From the NCBI RefSeq assembly GCF_044762655.1, contig NZ_JBIWER010000001.1, forward strand, positions 372,001 to 436,000: DNA of 64,000 nt, in the 5' to 3' direction. Below are positions 44,801-53,571 of this stretch, piece by piece. This stretch comes from Psychrobacillus sp044762655. Its GTDB lineage: Bacteria; Bacillota; Bacilli; Bacillales_A; Planococcaceae. A program made the position numbers and the translations under genes. The notes under the pieces were generated by a model. The model saw only the letters and a program-made list of their open reading frames with translations, did no database searches and was not told the DNA's origin. Numbering within the stretch: position 1 is the first letter of the stretch; every line of letters begins with the position of its first letter.

Positions 44801-45606
44801 GCTTCTTGAATCATTTGCTGATCGATCATAGCAGTTTCTGCAAGAGGTGTTGGACCATTTGGATCTTTTGCAAGTCTACGAATCTCCTCTGTTATAGCGA
44901 TTGCCTCTTCTAAATGATGAATAATTGCAAGCTTCAATGGACCAATAAATGATAGCTCATCAATGGTCATATCTTCCGGGAGGTTATATGCTTCCGGTAT
45001 TGCCAGCAACCATTTCCCAGGCTCTGGATGTACGCGCGAATAGGAATAAAGTTTTTCAATCATTACTTCTATCGATTGATCGTCACGATCGGACGTAAAG
45101 CTATCAGACAATCGGTACATCGCTTCTGGATTGTCGACATGATAAGCCTCTTCTAGCACTTCAGCTAACATATCGTCACGCATAATTGCTGCTTCTGTTT
45201 CATTTGCAATACGGAAACCTGGATCTATCGTTAGCATATACGCGTATTGCCTTACGATATTTAAACAAAACGAATGCAATGTAGAAATTTGTGCTTTGTT
45301 TAACAGACTTAGTTGTTTTCGCAAATGATTCGATGTTGGATCGTTGGCAATGGCCTTCTCTAGCGCTTCGCCCATACGATGGCGCATTTCTGCAGCAGAA
45401 GCATTTGTAAAGGTAACGACTAATAACTCATCGACATTGATAGGAGATTCTTTCGAAATAACTTTTTGAATGAGTCGGTCGATGAGAACAGCCGTTTTCC
45501 CCGAGCCTGCAGCGGCGGAAACAAGCACATCTGAACCCGTTGCCCAGATAGCCTTCCATTGTGCAGGGGTCCATGTTAGCTCTGCCGGCATATTAGGAAT
45601 GTTCAT
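41896..45606 (-). CDS. addA: ATP-dependent helicase-nuclease subunit AddA
   Basis: UvrD-type helicase plus RecB-type nuclease that processes double-strand breaks with AddB. 1236 residues. Walker A AAAGSGKT (31-38), Walker B LVDEYQD, motif VYRFR-like QSIYRFR, MTIHSSKGLEFP, VAMTRAKEHL, and the C-terminal nuclease core LLDYKTDKV. Its start overlaps the addB end by 14 bp. Confidence 0.97.
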   Translation of the reverse strand: MNIPNMPAELTWTPAQWKAIWATGSDVLVSAAAGSGKTAVLIDRLIQKVISKESPINVDELLVVTFTNASAAEMRHRMGEALEKAIANDPTSNHLRKQLSLLNKAQISTLHSFCLNIVRQYAYMLTIDPGFRIANETEAAIMRDDMLAEVLEEAYHVDNPEAMYRLSDSFTSDRDDQSIEVMIEKLYSYSRVHPEPGKWLLAIPEAYNLPEDMTIDELSFIGPLKLAIIHHLEEAIAITEEIRRLAKDPNGPTPLAETAMIDQQMIQEAVDLMKNSSWKSVFHYFQGIKWGRAAAIKKDSCDEALKNQATNKRTKVKKIVNDLKDNYFTRTPERLLEEMRLMAPQLQKLVELTIAYGERYTAAKNEKGLVDFSDLEHYALDILSEHDENGKLIPSDIAKEYTARFKEVLVDEYQDTNLLQETILQFVKSGDENTGNMFMVGDVKQSIYRFRLAEPMLFLGKYLTFNDLPIDSGIKIDLNANFRSRKEVLHATNYIFSQIMGEQVGEIEYDEAASLKPGAPYEETETPVELALLYEVEDGSAEPTEEEETIEAIAEEELKKSQAEARYIISKINEMIQSEATVYDPWKKAHRPVRYSDMVILMRSMTWSREVTEQFKEAGIPLYAELSKGYFEAIEVLIMLHTLRTIDNPYQDISLASVLRSPFVGLTESELALIRLSAPKEPFYDALKTFVAIGGAGLASDTAEKLQRFLLRYEDWRDLSRRGSLADLIWQIYLDTHYYEIVGAMPNGKQRQANLRILHDRAIDYEKTSFRGLFRFLRFIDRMRKRGDDLGAARAIGEKENVVRLMTIHSSKGLEFPVVFLAGMGRPFNQMDFNESYLFDQSFGLAVKAIDPEKRISYTSLPFLSMKEKKQMELKAEEMRVLYVAMTRAKEHLFLIGSIKDLTKTLEKWSDAQNVMSDEMLPGYMRAKAKGYLDWIGSALARHTNFRQLSTVNEANIVDSESKWRIITKCVDDLKRIVQVEEKEVAALDQLIDPAKGTYLKEVKSRFDTPYSHEISTHKRSKQTVSEMKKIQQLMERSDDDYFQMSSPTSLKKIAKRPFFLQQETTLTGAEAGTAVHAFMQNVDLQEEKNEEQVLLFAERLAEREILTKAEQAAIVPSKIVPFFHSNIAERLRNAKEVMREFPFTYALEDTEGDKQIIQGVVDCLFLENDGSWVLLDYKTDKVMHLVKDESLLQQEMHKRYQLQLSLYSQAIEAILQVHIKEKVLYLFDVNRTLSL

Positions 45607-48600
45607 TTGGACTCATCTCCTCTCGAATTTTTTCTGCTACTATTTCTGGCTGATCTACCTTCAATACACGAACTTGTTGATTAGGATCTTGCGGATCGAA
45701 TTGGCAAACACTGCGATAAGAGCAATAAGTACATGGCATTTTATCTTTTATTCGATAAGGTAAAACGCGTGTATCTCCAGCATTCATGCCGTTCCCTGCT
45801 TGCTCATGCTTCTTACGAACAAAGGATTGCAGCAATCTCATTTGTGCCGGTTCTACTACTTTGGACGATGATTTAGAAAGGTTACCGTCTTTGTTCATAC
45901 GAACGGGAATAACTTTAGAAAATCCTGAAATCTGATCATCCATTTCCATAATAACTTCTGGATTATCGAGCAAAAGACCATTCATTTTATAGGATTTATA
46001 AACGGCATCCTCTAATTCAGCCTCTTCCATTTCCTTTTGAGACTGTATGAAAGGGTTATGCATATGAACATATAAAACTCCTGCTGGATCCGCATCTTCG
46101 TGTAGCCATATATCGGCATTTTCTACAGCAACGTCTAAATACGTTAACATTTGAAGAGAAATACCATGGTAAACCTCGTTCAAATCAATACCTTTTTTAG
46201 AAGATTTATAATCGACTATCCGAACAAACATATTCCCGTTAATATTAGCTGCATCCACTCTATCAATTCGACCACGTAATTGCATTTTGCGATTTCGCTT
46301 CAAGGGAATTTCCAATGCTGGTAATTTCTCTCCAGGACCAAATCCTGCTTCTATAGCAATTGGAACAAATCCTGAGCCTTTCGAATGCTTACTTAAAGCG
46401 ATTAATGTATTGGCAACGATCTGTTCCAATTTACGTTGAATATATCGGTAGCGGTTTGTACTTAATAATAATTGGTGCACAAAGACTGGTACGATATAAT
46501 CGACCGCTTGTCTAGCGAGCTGATAGCATTGCTGGGAGGTTAGCTGTGACCATTGTATATCGAGACGTTGCGTCTCATCGGCGATCCATTTTAGCGCCGC
46601 ATGGAATAAGTCTCCCATTTGTGGTGCTTCTAATTTATACTCTGCACGTTCTTCTAGCTTTAAGCCATAAGATGCGTAATGTGCAAACGGGCAGCTATAA
46701 TATTTCTCTACACGAGATACGCTAGAAATCATCGTTTCCCCGTATAGAGCAGCAGTCATTTCCTCATTTAATCTTTCAGTTTTATTGCCATGAATTAAGG
46801 GCGTAGTAATTCTTTTCACTAATTTCGACCAATATGGATCCTCTAAATAATATTGGTAGACAGACTGCCACACTTCGGATAATTCCCCTGTTTCAAGGGC
46901 TCCTCGAAGTTGCATAATAACATATGGCAAAGTAGGACGTGGGTGACTGATGGAATTCAAATCCAATTCATCGGTTGGCATATCGCTTGGATCTACTACA
47001 GCAATTTCAATCGGCAAATTACTTATCATTTGCTGAAGCTTTTTGATGTATGTGGAAGGTAACAGCGCTTTTCCTTCATTATCTGCCATTGGATAGGATA
47101 CGAATAAGAAATGGGATGGAGTGACGAATGCTTTATAGATTAAATAATTTTCGTCCATCAATCGCATTTTCGACGTTGGCGCAAGTTCAAATCCTATTTG
47201 CGTGAACCATTCACGTTCTGTATCTGTTAGTAGCCCTTCATGATCCATCCGTTTTGGATATACCCCATCATTTACTCCAAGCACAAATGCTGCTTTTATA
47301 TTTGTTAAACGAATGATATCCACATTCCCAACAATTACTTGATCAATCGTAGGCGGAATGCTAGAAAAAGCAAGCTGGTCATAACCCTCATCTAAAATTT
47401 TTGTTACTTCCTCTAGGGACATTTCCTTTTCCCCAAACATCAATACAAACTGATCAATAACATTTACCCACTCATTCCAAACTTGCTCATGTTCGGAAGC
47501 TAACAGTAATTGACCGTTTTCCTCTTCTGATCGCTTCAAGCTTTGCAGTTTTTCATATACGTTTAGTTTTTCTATAAATGCATAGATAGCAATTGCATAA
47601 TCCTTGCCTGTTTTACATTGTTGCAGCTGATTGAAAAGCACTTTAATCGGTTCGACGATCAAGTCTCTTATTTTATGGATATCTGCTTGAATACTCTTTT
47701 CTTCATCTGTCTGCACTTTGGAGTAAAATTCCAAGCCACGATATTTTTTATAAACCCAGCGCCTTTCATCCATCCATCTATCTCCGTAGATTCCGAATGC
47801 GAGTACAAAATTCTCTAAACGATCCGCACGCTCTCGCCAAATTTTTTTAGGAACATCTAACGGGAAAAATAAATCTGTCTTCACCGCTCGAAAAACCGGT
47901 TCATACTTCCAGTCTGTTCGAATTATCTCTAGAATGGTCCGACTTAGTTCGATTAGCGGATGATGTAGCATCGGTTTCTTTTTACTAACGAAAACGGGAA
48001 TATCATACTGCGGAAAAATAGTCTCGATTAGCCCTTCATACGTATCTGCATCTCTATGCAAAATCGCCATTTCGTTATATCGAACATTTTTCTGTTGCAT
48101 TAGTTCACGTATTTGTCTTGCTACAGCATGCATTTCCGCACGGCGATTGGAAGCTTCCGTTATTCGGATACTGCCCTCTGAGTTTGTTTGTTCGGGAGGT
48201 AGTTGATCCAGATTTGCTTCGATATGTGCAATTTCATGTGACTTGAAGCGCTTCTGTTCACTCAGATGGGCGGTCTCTTCTAATTCCACTTGTTCCTTTT
48301 GTGCAATTTCTAAGAGCCTAACGCAAGTATTTGCAGGTTGGTAAAACAGCGATTGTTCATCTATAGCATCCTGTATCGATTCCATCGGAAGTGCAATGGT
48401 CAGACGCTTCACCTGTATCATTAATTCCTCGATAATCTCTAATTCTCTCGTTGTAAAGGAAGTGAAACCATCGATATAAATTTCTGTTTTGGCTAGCAGG
48501 GAAGAGTCTTTTATTTTCGTAGCTAATAAGGTTAAGTACCCTTCCCCGTCAATATAACTAACTCCTAGCTTTTCCTCCATCTTTTCAAGCATTAGCATTA

Positions 48601-49087
48601 TATCGGAGGATTTATCTAATAGCGTTTTGGGAGCATTTACATGTTCCAAATTGCTTAGGGCATTTGCCATTGTAGAGTAATCCATACAGTATCTACTAAA
48701 CTCTTTTAGTAAAACTTCGATTTGATCGGTGAATCCTCTTTTCGTTGCTGCTCGTTTAAACAGCGTAAATTCGTCTTTGTGGTTATCAAGCAAGCTACGA
48801 ATGAGCATACGGTAACCGAATCCACTTATTTCTTCTTTGGCAATTCCGCCAGTTTCTTGGAGAACACGCCATGCTAATCGTTTAAATGTCGTTACTTGCG
48901 CTCGAATTAGTCCTGGAAGTCCCGATTCTGCTGCAAGGTCATATTCACTGGAAAATGACATCTGGTCAGGTACTATGTAGAATATTGGATCTCCGAGAGG
49001 AGCTTTTTGTAGTTCGGCTATTATTTCTTGATGGATGAAAGTTGTTTTTCCATAGCCTGATCGGCCACTAACTATTCTTAACGACAT
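45593..49087 (-). CDS. addB: ATP-dependent helicase-nuclease subunit AddB
   Basis: Partner of AddA, 1164 residues, with an inactivated helicase and an active nuclease. P-loop GRSGYGKT (8-15), nuclease core RIVDYKSSKK and the four-cysteine Fe-S staple formed by SCPFAHY and CTYCSYRSVC near the end. The frame extends 49 codons to 49234 through a repeat element; AAGGAG fits the ATG at 49087, which gives the family's MSLRIVSGRSG start. Confidence 0.97.
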   Translation of the reverse strand: MSLRIVSGRSGYGKTTFIHQEIIAELQKAPLGDPIFYIVPDQMSFSSEYDLAAESGLPGLIRAQVTTFKRLAWRVLQETGGIAKEEISGFGYRMLIRSLLDNHKDEFTLFKRAATKRGFTDQIEVLLKEFSRYCMDYSTMANALSNLEHVNAPKTLLDKSSDIMLMLEKMEEKLGVSYIDGEGYLTLLATKIKDSSLLAKTEIYIDGFTSFTTRELEIIEELMIQVKRLTIALPMESIQDAIDEQSLFYQPANTCVRLLEIAQKEQVELEETAHLSEQKRFKSHEIAHIEANLDQLPPEQTNSEGSIRITEASNRRAEMHAVARQIRELMQQKNVRYNEMAILHRDADTYEGLIETIFPQYDIPVFVSKKKPMLHHPLIELSRTILEIIRTDWKYEPVFRAVKTDLFFPLDVPKKIWRERADRLENFVLAFGIYGDRWMDERRWVYKKYRGLEFYSKVQTDEEKSIQADIHKIRDLIVEPIKVLFNQLQQCKTGKDYAIAIYAFIEKLNVYEKLQSLKRSEEENGQLLLASEHEQVWNEWVNVIDQFVLMFGEKEMSLEEVTKILDEGYDQLAFSSIPPTIDQVIVGNVDIIRLTNIKAAFVLGVNDGVYPKRMDHEGLLTDTEREWFTQIGFELAPTSKMRLMDENYLIYKAFVTPSHFLFVSYPMADNEGKALLPSTYIKKLQQMISNLPIEIAVVDPSDMPTDELDLNSISHPRPTLPYVIMQLRGALETGELSEVWQSVYQYYLEDPYWSKLVKRITTPLIHGNKTERLNEEMTAALYGETMISSVSRVEKYYSCPFAHYASYGLKLEERAEYKLEAPQMGDLFHAALKWIADETQRLDIQWSQLTSQQCYQLARQAVDYIVPVFVHQLLLSTNRYRYIQRKLEQIVANTLIALSKHSKGSGFVPIAIEAGFGPGEKLPALEIPLKRNRKMQLRGRIDRVDAANINGNMFVRIVDYKSSKKGIDLNEVYHGISLQMLTYLDVAVENADIWLHEDADPAGVLYVHMHNPFIQSQKEMEEAELEDAVYKSYKMNGLLLDNPEVIMEMDDQISGFSKVIPVRMNKDGNLSKSSSKVVEPAQMRLLQSFVRKKHEQAGNGMNAGDTRVLPYRIKDKMPCTYCSYRSVCQFDPQDPNQQVRVLKVDQPEIVAEKIREEMSPNEHS

Positions 49088-49159
49088 TGGTTTTAGTCTC
49101 CTTTCTTGAGAAGAAATTAATATTCTAAAAGTTTTAAAATAATAGCTGAGAATTGACTC

Positions 49160-49345
49160 TGTGAATTGCGTTTCAGGCGGATGCTTTCCGCGGGCGAGGC
49201 TAACAGGATGTTGGTCACGAAGGCATTGCCACACGAAGTGGCGTTCTTAGCCTTCGTTCCTTTATCCGCCTCCTTTGGAGTCTCACCTGGACACGCTTTT
49301 CCCGCTGGAGTCGCCGCCTTTCACTCCAATCAATAAGTGAGTAAG
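49160..49345 (-). repeat. GC-rich dispersed palindromic element, copy D
   Basis: In reverse complement it reads TTGATTGGAGTG, GGCGACTCCAGCGGGAA, then CCTCGCCCGCGGAAAGC and CCGC.TGAAACG.AA.TCAC. This is the same series as 56155-56285 on the plus strand. It carries an extra internal hairpin, GAAGGC..GCCAC-loop-GTGGC..GCCTTC at 49220-49256. Confidence 0.85.
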
Positions 49346-49349
49346 TTTA

Positions 49350-49636
49350 AATTGTAAGATTGGGAAATGATAGTGTTATAAAAAAGATGATTGGAAAAGT
49401 TTAGTTAAAGAATGAAGTTCAAAATCTTTAGATTAGCAGCTTTTAGCTATTTAGAAAATACCTTACCAAGCCTTCTCTGCTTAAGTACCAGTTACTCGCT
49501 TTGGATACTTCCTTACTCGCGCTCATCCATAGTTTACTATCGCTACTTTATCAGTTAATCTAGCTTATGGTTCGTTTACTCGCGAAACGGAAAATTGATC
49601 CACTTTATTTATTCGTCCTAAGTAGTATCAAAAAAA
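49350..49636. other. AT-rich gap with recurring TTACTCGC motifs
   Basis: No gene. TTACTCGC or TTTACTCGCG recurs at 49492, 49513 and 49574 with variants between (TTTACTATCGC), echoing 3.89-3.96 kb and 55.80-55.87 kb. Confidence 0.5.
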
Positions 49637-49690
49637 AGAATAATCTCCTATCTCTATTGTACAAAACATACAACAGAGAGGGAAATTATT
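49637..49690 (-). terminator. Terminator of the signal peptidase gene
   Basis: AATAAT.TCC, CTCT.TTGTA pair with TACAA.AGAG, GGGA.ATTATT; eight T follow on the minus strand. Confidence 0.8.
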
Positions 49691-50237
49691 CGGAATAGAA
49701 TTGAGTGGTTGCTTGGGACAATGGCCAGTAGCGTGCCTGCACCTCTCCAACCACTTCTGTTGTATCTACAAAGTGAAAATACCGACTATCCATGCTGGAT
49801 ATACGGTTATCACCTAAAACAAACAGCTTATCAGGTGGAACCCGTTTGCTTCCAGTTAGTTCATCCAATTCAAAATCCTCCGTAAAGTTTTCATCGGGAT
49901 TGTCATATGCACTAAAAGACTGAAGGTAGGGCTCTTTTACTTTTTTATTATTTATAAAAAGCTCATCGTTCTTATAGCTTATCATGTCTCCTGGTAGACC
50001 GATTACACGCTTCACATAATCTTCCTCTTCATCTCCATGGAAAATCACAATATCCATATGATCTATTTTAGAAAGCTTATTCACCAATACTTTATCCTTG
50101 TCATGCAATGTAGGCATCATTGACTGACCGACTACTTCGTAATTTGTCACCAAGAACATTCTAATGAACATTACGAGTAAAATTCCAATTACTAAAGCTG
50201 TCAGCCATTCCAACATTTCTTTCTTAAAATTATTCAA
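49686..50237 (-). CDS. lepB: Signal peptidase I
   Basis: Membrane-bound serine peptidase removing Sec signal peptides. 183 residues with one N-terminal span (12-30), Ser39 in GQSMMPTL, Lys76 in YVKRVIGLPGD and the GDNRISSMDSR box. It overlaps the YhjE-like gene by 8 bp. The yhjE-sip pair and nearby addBA match the B. subtilis sipV neighbourhood. Confidence 0.95.
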   Translation of the reverse strand: MNNFKKEMLEWLTALVIGILLVMFIRMFLVTNYEVVGQSMMPTLHDKDKVLVNKLSKIDHMDIVIFHGDEEEDYVKRVIGLPGDMISYKNDELFINNKKVKEPYLQSFSAYDNPDENFTEDFELDELTGSKRVPPDKLFVLGDNRISSMDSRYFHFVDTTEVVGEVQARYWPLSQATTQFYSE

Positions 50238-50871
50238 AACTTTCTCCTTTTTTGCTTTTTCTTTCGTTACCGATTGATTTAAAATCGGCTTCTACTTTTT
50301 TATTTATCCTTTTTTCGATGGCTTTTCCGACAAACCACAGGATAGCGATTACTAAAACGACGATGGCAGTTTGAACAGGCTGGGTGATCAACGCTTTAAT
50401 GTCAGCTCCGATAAAACTAACGACGAAAATCATAATGAGCTTCCCTAAAGCTAACGTCCAGAAATAAGTATTTTTCTTCATATCGGAAAGTCCTGCAACT
50501 ATATTGACTAATGCAGAAGGTGTGAATGGGAAACAAACGAGTAAAAAAAGAGGACCAAATCCATTTCGCTCTACCCATTTTATGAGCTTTTGGATTTTCA
50601 TATGTTTCGTTATAAACCCTAATACACGAGCTCGTCCATATTTTCGAATGACTAAGAATACGGCATACGATCCGGCCACTGATCCTATCCAGGATATAAG
50701 AAATCCGAACAATAAACCGTAGGCAGTGACGTTTGCGACGATAAATACGACTAACGGTAAAAATGGTAGGAAGGCCTCTAAAAAGGGCAGTAAAATACCG
50801 AAAAGTGGTCCAAGTGCTCGATATTCCTGTGTTAAATTCGTTAAAGTTTCTAATGAAAACCAGTCCGGCAT
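50230..50871 (-). CDS. yhjE: TVP38/TMEM64 (DedA-like) membrane protein YhjE
   Basis: A 213-residue polytopic protein with the SNARE-associated/DedA core: FLPLVVFIVANVTAYG, SWIGSVAGSYAVFLVIRKYGRARV and FPFTPSALVNIVAGLS. The C-terminal tail is basic. GGAGGAG fits the ATG at 50871, 18 codons inside the longest frame. Members of this fold move or scramble lipids; that role here is inference. Confidence 0.87.
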   Translation of the reverse strand: MPDWFSLETLTNLTQEYRALGPLFGILLPFLEAFLPFLPLVVFIVANVTAYGLLFGFLISWIGSVAGSYAVFLVIRKYGRARVLGFITKHMKIQKLIKWVERNGFGPLFLLVCFPFTPSALVNIVAGLSDMKKNTYFWTLALGKLIMIFVVSFIGADIKALITQPVQTAIVVLVIAILWFVGKAIEKRINKKVEADFKSIGNERKSKKGESFE

Positions 50872-50982
50872 TTGGCTCTCCTCCAAAATATGTATATTTA
50901 TACTATTCCCAATATTACTGTACATAAAACTAGCTACTTATAGTATAATTTGTTGATTATGTATATAGGTGGTGAAAGATTT

Positions 50983-51690
50983 GTGAATAACAATTCATTT
51001 TTTTCGGGATTGAAAGCTGGGATTAGTATTGCGATCGGTTATTTTCCGGTTGCGCTGACATTTGGCTTGCTCGCTAAAACGACCGGACTTTCGATTTGGG
51101 AAGCCACTGCTATGAGTATTTTCGTCTATGCGGGAGCAGCGCAATATATGTCCCTTACGCTTATTTCAAAAGGGGTTGACCCTATTTTAATCGTTTTAAA
51201 TACATTTGTCGTTAATATTCGTCACTTCTTAATGACGGCGGCACTAAACGAAAAGATGCAAAGTGAAAAAAGGTGGATTAAAGGGGTTTACGCTTTTGGT
51301 ATCACAGATGAGAGTTTCTCGGTATTAGCTACCCAAAAAGAAAAGAAAATAGCTACTCCCTTTGCGTTTGGTGTAGCAGTAATAGCATATAGTAGCTGGG
51401 TTGTTTTTACTGCTGTTGGTCATGTTATTGGCGCAAATCTCCCAGCATTTTTACAAGCAGCGATGTCCATCGCTCTGTATGCCATGTTCGTAGGTCTACT
51501 CGTACCATCAATGCGAGGTAATAGGAAAGTAGTTATGCTAGCGCTGGTAGCAGCTATAATAAATGGATTCTTTTATTGGACCGGACTATTATCGACTGGT
51601 TGGTCTATCTTAGTCGCAACATTGGCATCTTCTATTTTTATCGAAATAATTTATACAAAGCGTGGAAAAAATTTACCGAAAGGGGCTTAA
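50983..51690 (+). CDS. azlC: AzlC-type branched-chain amino acid exporter subunit
   Basis: A 235-residue permease with repeated spans. GLKAGISIAIGYFPVALTFG and SIFVYAGAAQYMSL are the family hallmarks. It works with AzlD to export branched-chain amino acids or analogues. GTG start at 50983 after AGGTGGTG; earlier in-frame ATGs lack an SD. azlD begins 4 bp after its stop. Confidence 0.9.
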   Translation: MNNNSFFSGLKAGISIAIGYFPVALTFGLLAKTTGLSIWEATAMSIFVYAGAAQYMSLTLISKGVDPILIVLNTFVVNIRHFLMTAALNEKMQSEKRWIKGVYAFGITDESFSVLATQKEKKIATPFAFGVAVIAYSSWVVFTAVGHVIGANLPAFLQAAMSIALYAMFVGLLVPSMRGNRKVVMLALVAAIINGFFYWTGLLSTGWSILVATLASSIFIEIIYTKRGKNLPKGA

Positions 51691-51694
51691 AATA

Positions 51695-52003
51695 ATGGGT
51701 ATGTGGTATTGGTGGACAATACTTGGAATGGCAGTAGTTACATATATTCCGAGGGCATTTCCTCTCACCTTTTTAGAGGGGAAAGAATTGCCTCCGGTCA
51801 TTTCTGGTGTATTACGCAATATTCCGTATGCCGTGCTGGGTGCTTTAATCTTCCCAGCCATTTTATATGTTCAACAAGATAATTTATTATTTGGATTGAT
51901 AGGAACGGCTGTTGCTTTTAGCTTAGCTTTTCTTTTTTCAAATGTAATGGTTGTTGTCCTTGGAACAATTGGAGTCCTAGCTATATATAGTTTATTGTTT
52001 TAA
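51695..52003 (+). CDS. azlD: AzlD-type branched-chain amino acid exporter subunit
   Basis: A 102-residue, three- to four-span partner of AzlC. VVTYIPRAFPLTFL and ISGVLRNIPYAVLGALIFP are typical. AAAGGGG precedes the ATG at 51695; the longer frame from 51662 overlaps azlC and is less likely. Confidence 0.9.
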   Translation: MGMWYWWTILGMAVVTYIPRAFPLTFLEGKELPPVISGVLRNIPYAVLGALIFPAILYVQQDNLLFGLIGTAVAFSLAFLFSNVMVVVLGTIGVLAIYSLLF

Positions 52004-52028
52004 TAATTTTGTACATAGTATTAAACGC

Positions 52029-52072
52029 AAAAAATCCGCTCTACTCTGAGCTCAGAGTGGCGGATTTTTTTT
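52029..52072. terminator. Bidirectional terminator between azlD and csbA
   Basis: AAAAAATCCGC pairs with GCGGATTTTTT, with ACTCTGAGCTCAGAGT inside. The csbA stop lies in the stem. Confidence 0.93.
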
Positions 52073-52309
52073 ATTAGTATTCGTATTCATATGGGTACTA
52101 TACCAGAAGCCAATTGTAAGAGATGCAGCGTCGATCATATAAATCCACCATCGATGCGTGTAGCCTGCATAGACTGACGCGGTGAAAAGGGCGACAGTTA
52201 ATATTAACGCAACATAATGATTGAACGTGATGCGTGTAAACAATATGACAAGTAATGCAGGGGCAAAAATAGCCAATATTATTTGGGTTGTGAGTGATAG
52301 TGATTCCAT
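52052..52309 (-). CDS. csbA: CsbA-like membrane protein (DUF2198)
   Basis: An 85-residue protein with three spans. LLVILFTRITFNHYVALILTVALF is close to B. subtilis CsbA, a sigma-B-controlled membrane protein. No sigma-B promoter (GTTTAA/GGGTAT) is visible in the 90 bp upstream, so here it may simply be read with minJ, which ends 8 bp before it. Confidence 0.82.
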   Translation of the reverse strand: MESLSLTTQIILAIFAPALLVILFTRITFNHYVALILTVALFTASVYAGYTHRWWIYMIDAASLTIGFWYSTHMNTNTNKKNPPL

Positions 52310-52317
52310 AATTTCTC

Positions 52318-53487
52318 CTATCTTACTAGGATAAGACCTAGTCGATAATGATCATGTCTAAATAGTATGTGCTGGCGAAGACGTAATTCCCCATTTGAGT
52401 CCAATACTTCTAGCCTGCAATGCGCTGCGTTTATTTGGACTGCTTCATATAATTCCTGTTCGTTTTCAACCTTCTGTCCGTTTACTTTTACGATACGCTC
52501 ACCTATTAATAGACCCATTTTCTCCGCTGGAGAATCTGATAGAACACCCGCAATCATAACACCATTCGATTGTGGTGAGACTGCATAATTGCCTGTCTTT
52601 TCTTGTTGATACTTGATGATTGTTATAAGCAATCTTGCTAGAACACCGATTAATAGAGCAATTGCACTAACTAGCGGCTCAAAATAACCGATAGCAGCAA
52701 TTATTGTAATAACGATCCCTAGCTGCCAAACCATCTTCCCGTAACCTGTAAAAAAATGAATAGGTAGAGAATGTCGAGATTTTTGTTGGAAGCCAATTAC
52801 AAATGGAAATAAAATTAAGGAGAAAGCATTTTCTCCAAGCGAAAATTGTGGCCAATAAGGTAGATAGGTTGGAATTACATCGCCCGGAATGATTAGTAAT
52901 ATAGGTAATAACCATAATCTTTTCACATGATAGACAATTGCTTCCATGCCTCTAGCAGTTGTCACTAGCTTTGGAGAAGCTTGTGTAGCACCATGTTTTT
53001 GAATAAGTACACCTTCCACGATTAATAAAAACCCCGCTATAATAGCTATTGGTACAATTCCAGCCTGTAGAATATCCTGTCCAGAAAAAGTCCATGAAAA
53101 AACGTCAAAAGACCAGCTGTATGAATACATCACATAGACAGTGGCTGCACCTAATGCAATTGCATAAACTGCTGAACCAAACTGGTATGTAAATAAGAGT
53201 ACAAATATTATCAACCACGCACTATAGATCCATAGCCATGTATTTGGAATAACTAAACCTATAACAATACTAATGGCAGACAAAATAAGAGCCCAAACTA
53301 ACCCGTCAAGTAAAAATCCCTTTGTTTCCGTCCAACCCCAAAGTAATCTAGTGCGGAACTGCCTTCTTTCTCTCTTCACTCGAACATATCCGATCAATAC
53401 CGAGAAGAGAAGCGTAATATATACTGCTGGATGAAGGAAAAAACGTCCAATTCCTTTAACCAATTCGATTAATACTTCTTGCACCAT
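52318..53487 (-). CDS. minJ: MinJ-like PDZ membrane protein
   Basis: A 389-residue protein with about eight spans and a C-terminal PDZ domain (GVMIAGVLSDSPAEKMGLLIGERIVKV, about 308-335). This is the layout and length of MinJ, which bridges DivIVA and MinD in division-site selection. It is next to ctpB and csbA as in B. subtilis. GGGGG fits the ATG at 53487, two codons inside the longest frame. Confidence 0.85.
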   Translation of the reverse strand: MVQEVLIELVKGIGRFFLHPAVYITLLFSVLIGYVRVKRERRQFRTRLLWGWTETKGFLLDGLVWALILSAISIVIGLVIPNTWLWIYSAWLIIFVLLFTYQFGSAVYAIALGAATVYVMYSYSWSFDVFSWTFSGQDILQAGIVPIAIIAGFLLIVEGVLIQKHGATQASPKLVTTARGMEAIVYHVKRLWLLPILLIIPGDVIPTYLPYWPQFSLGENAFSLILFPFVIGFQQKSRHSLPIHFFTGYGKMVWQLGIVITIIAAIGYFEPLVSAIALLIGVLARLLITIIKYQQEKTGNYAVSPQSNGVMIAGVLSDSPAEKMGLLIGERIVKVNGQKVENEQELYEAVQINAAHCRLEVLDSNGELRLRQHILFRHDHYRLGLILVR

Positions 53488-53571
53488 ACGCATCCCCCTA
53501 CTTGCAACTATACTTCCTATTATTGTAACAAACGTAGAGGGCTTTGCGTATAGGATTTTGTATTTACTTTG

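Noticed and set aside
49088..49234. 49-codon N-terminal extension of AddB
   Set aside because: It reads back through a dispersed repeat and lacks an SD; the ATG at 49087 has both SD and family N-terminus.
52310..52400. Sigma-B promoter for csbA
   Set aside because: No GTTTAA-spacer-GGGTAT pair is visible on the minus strand upstream of csbA.
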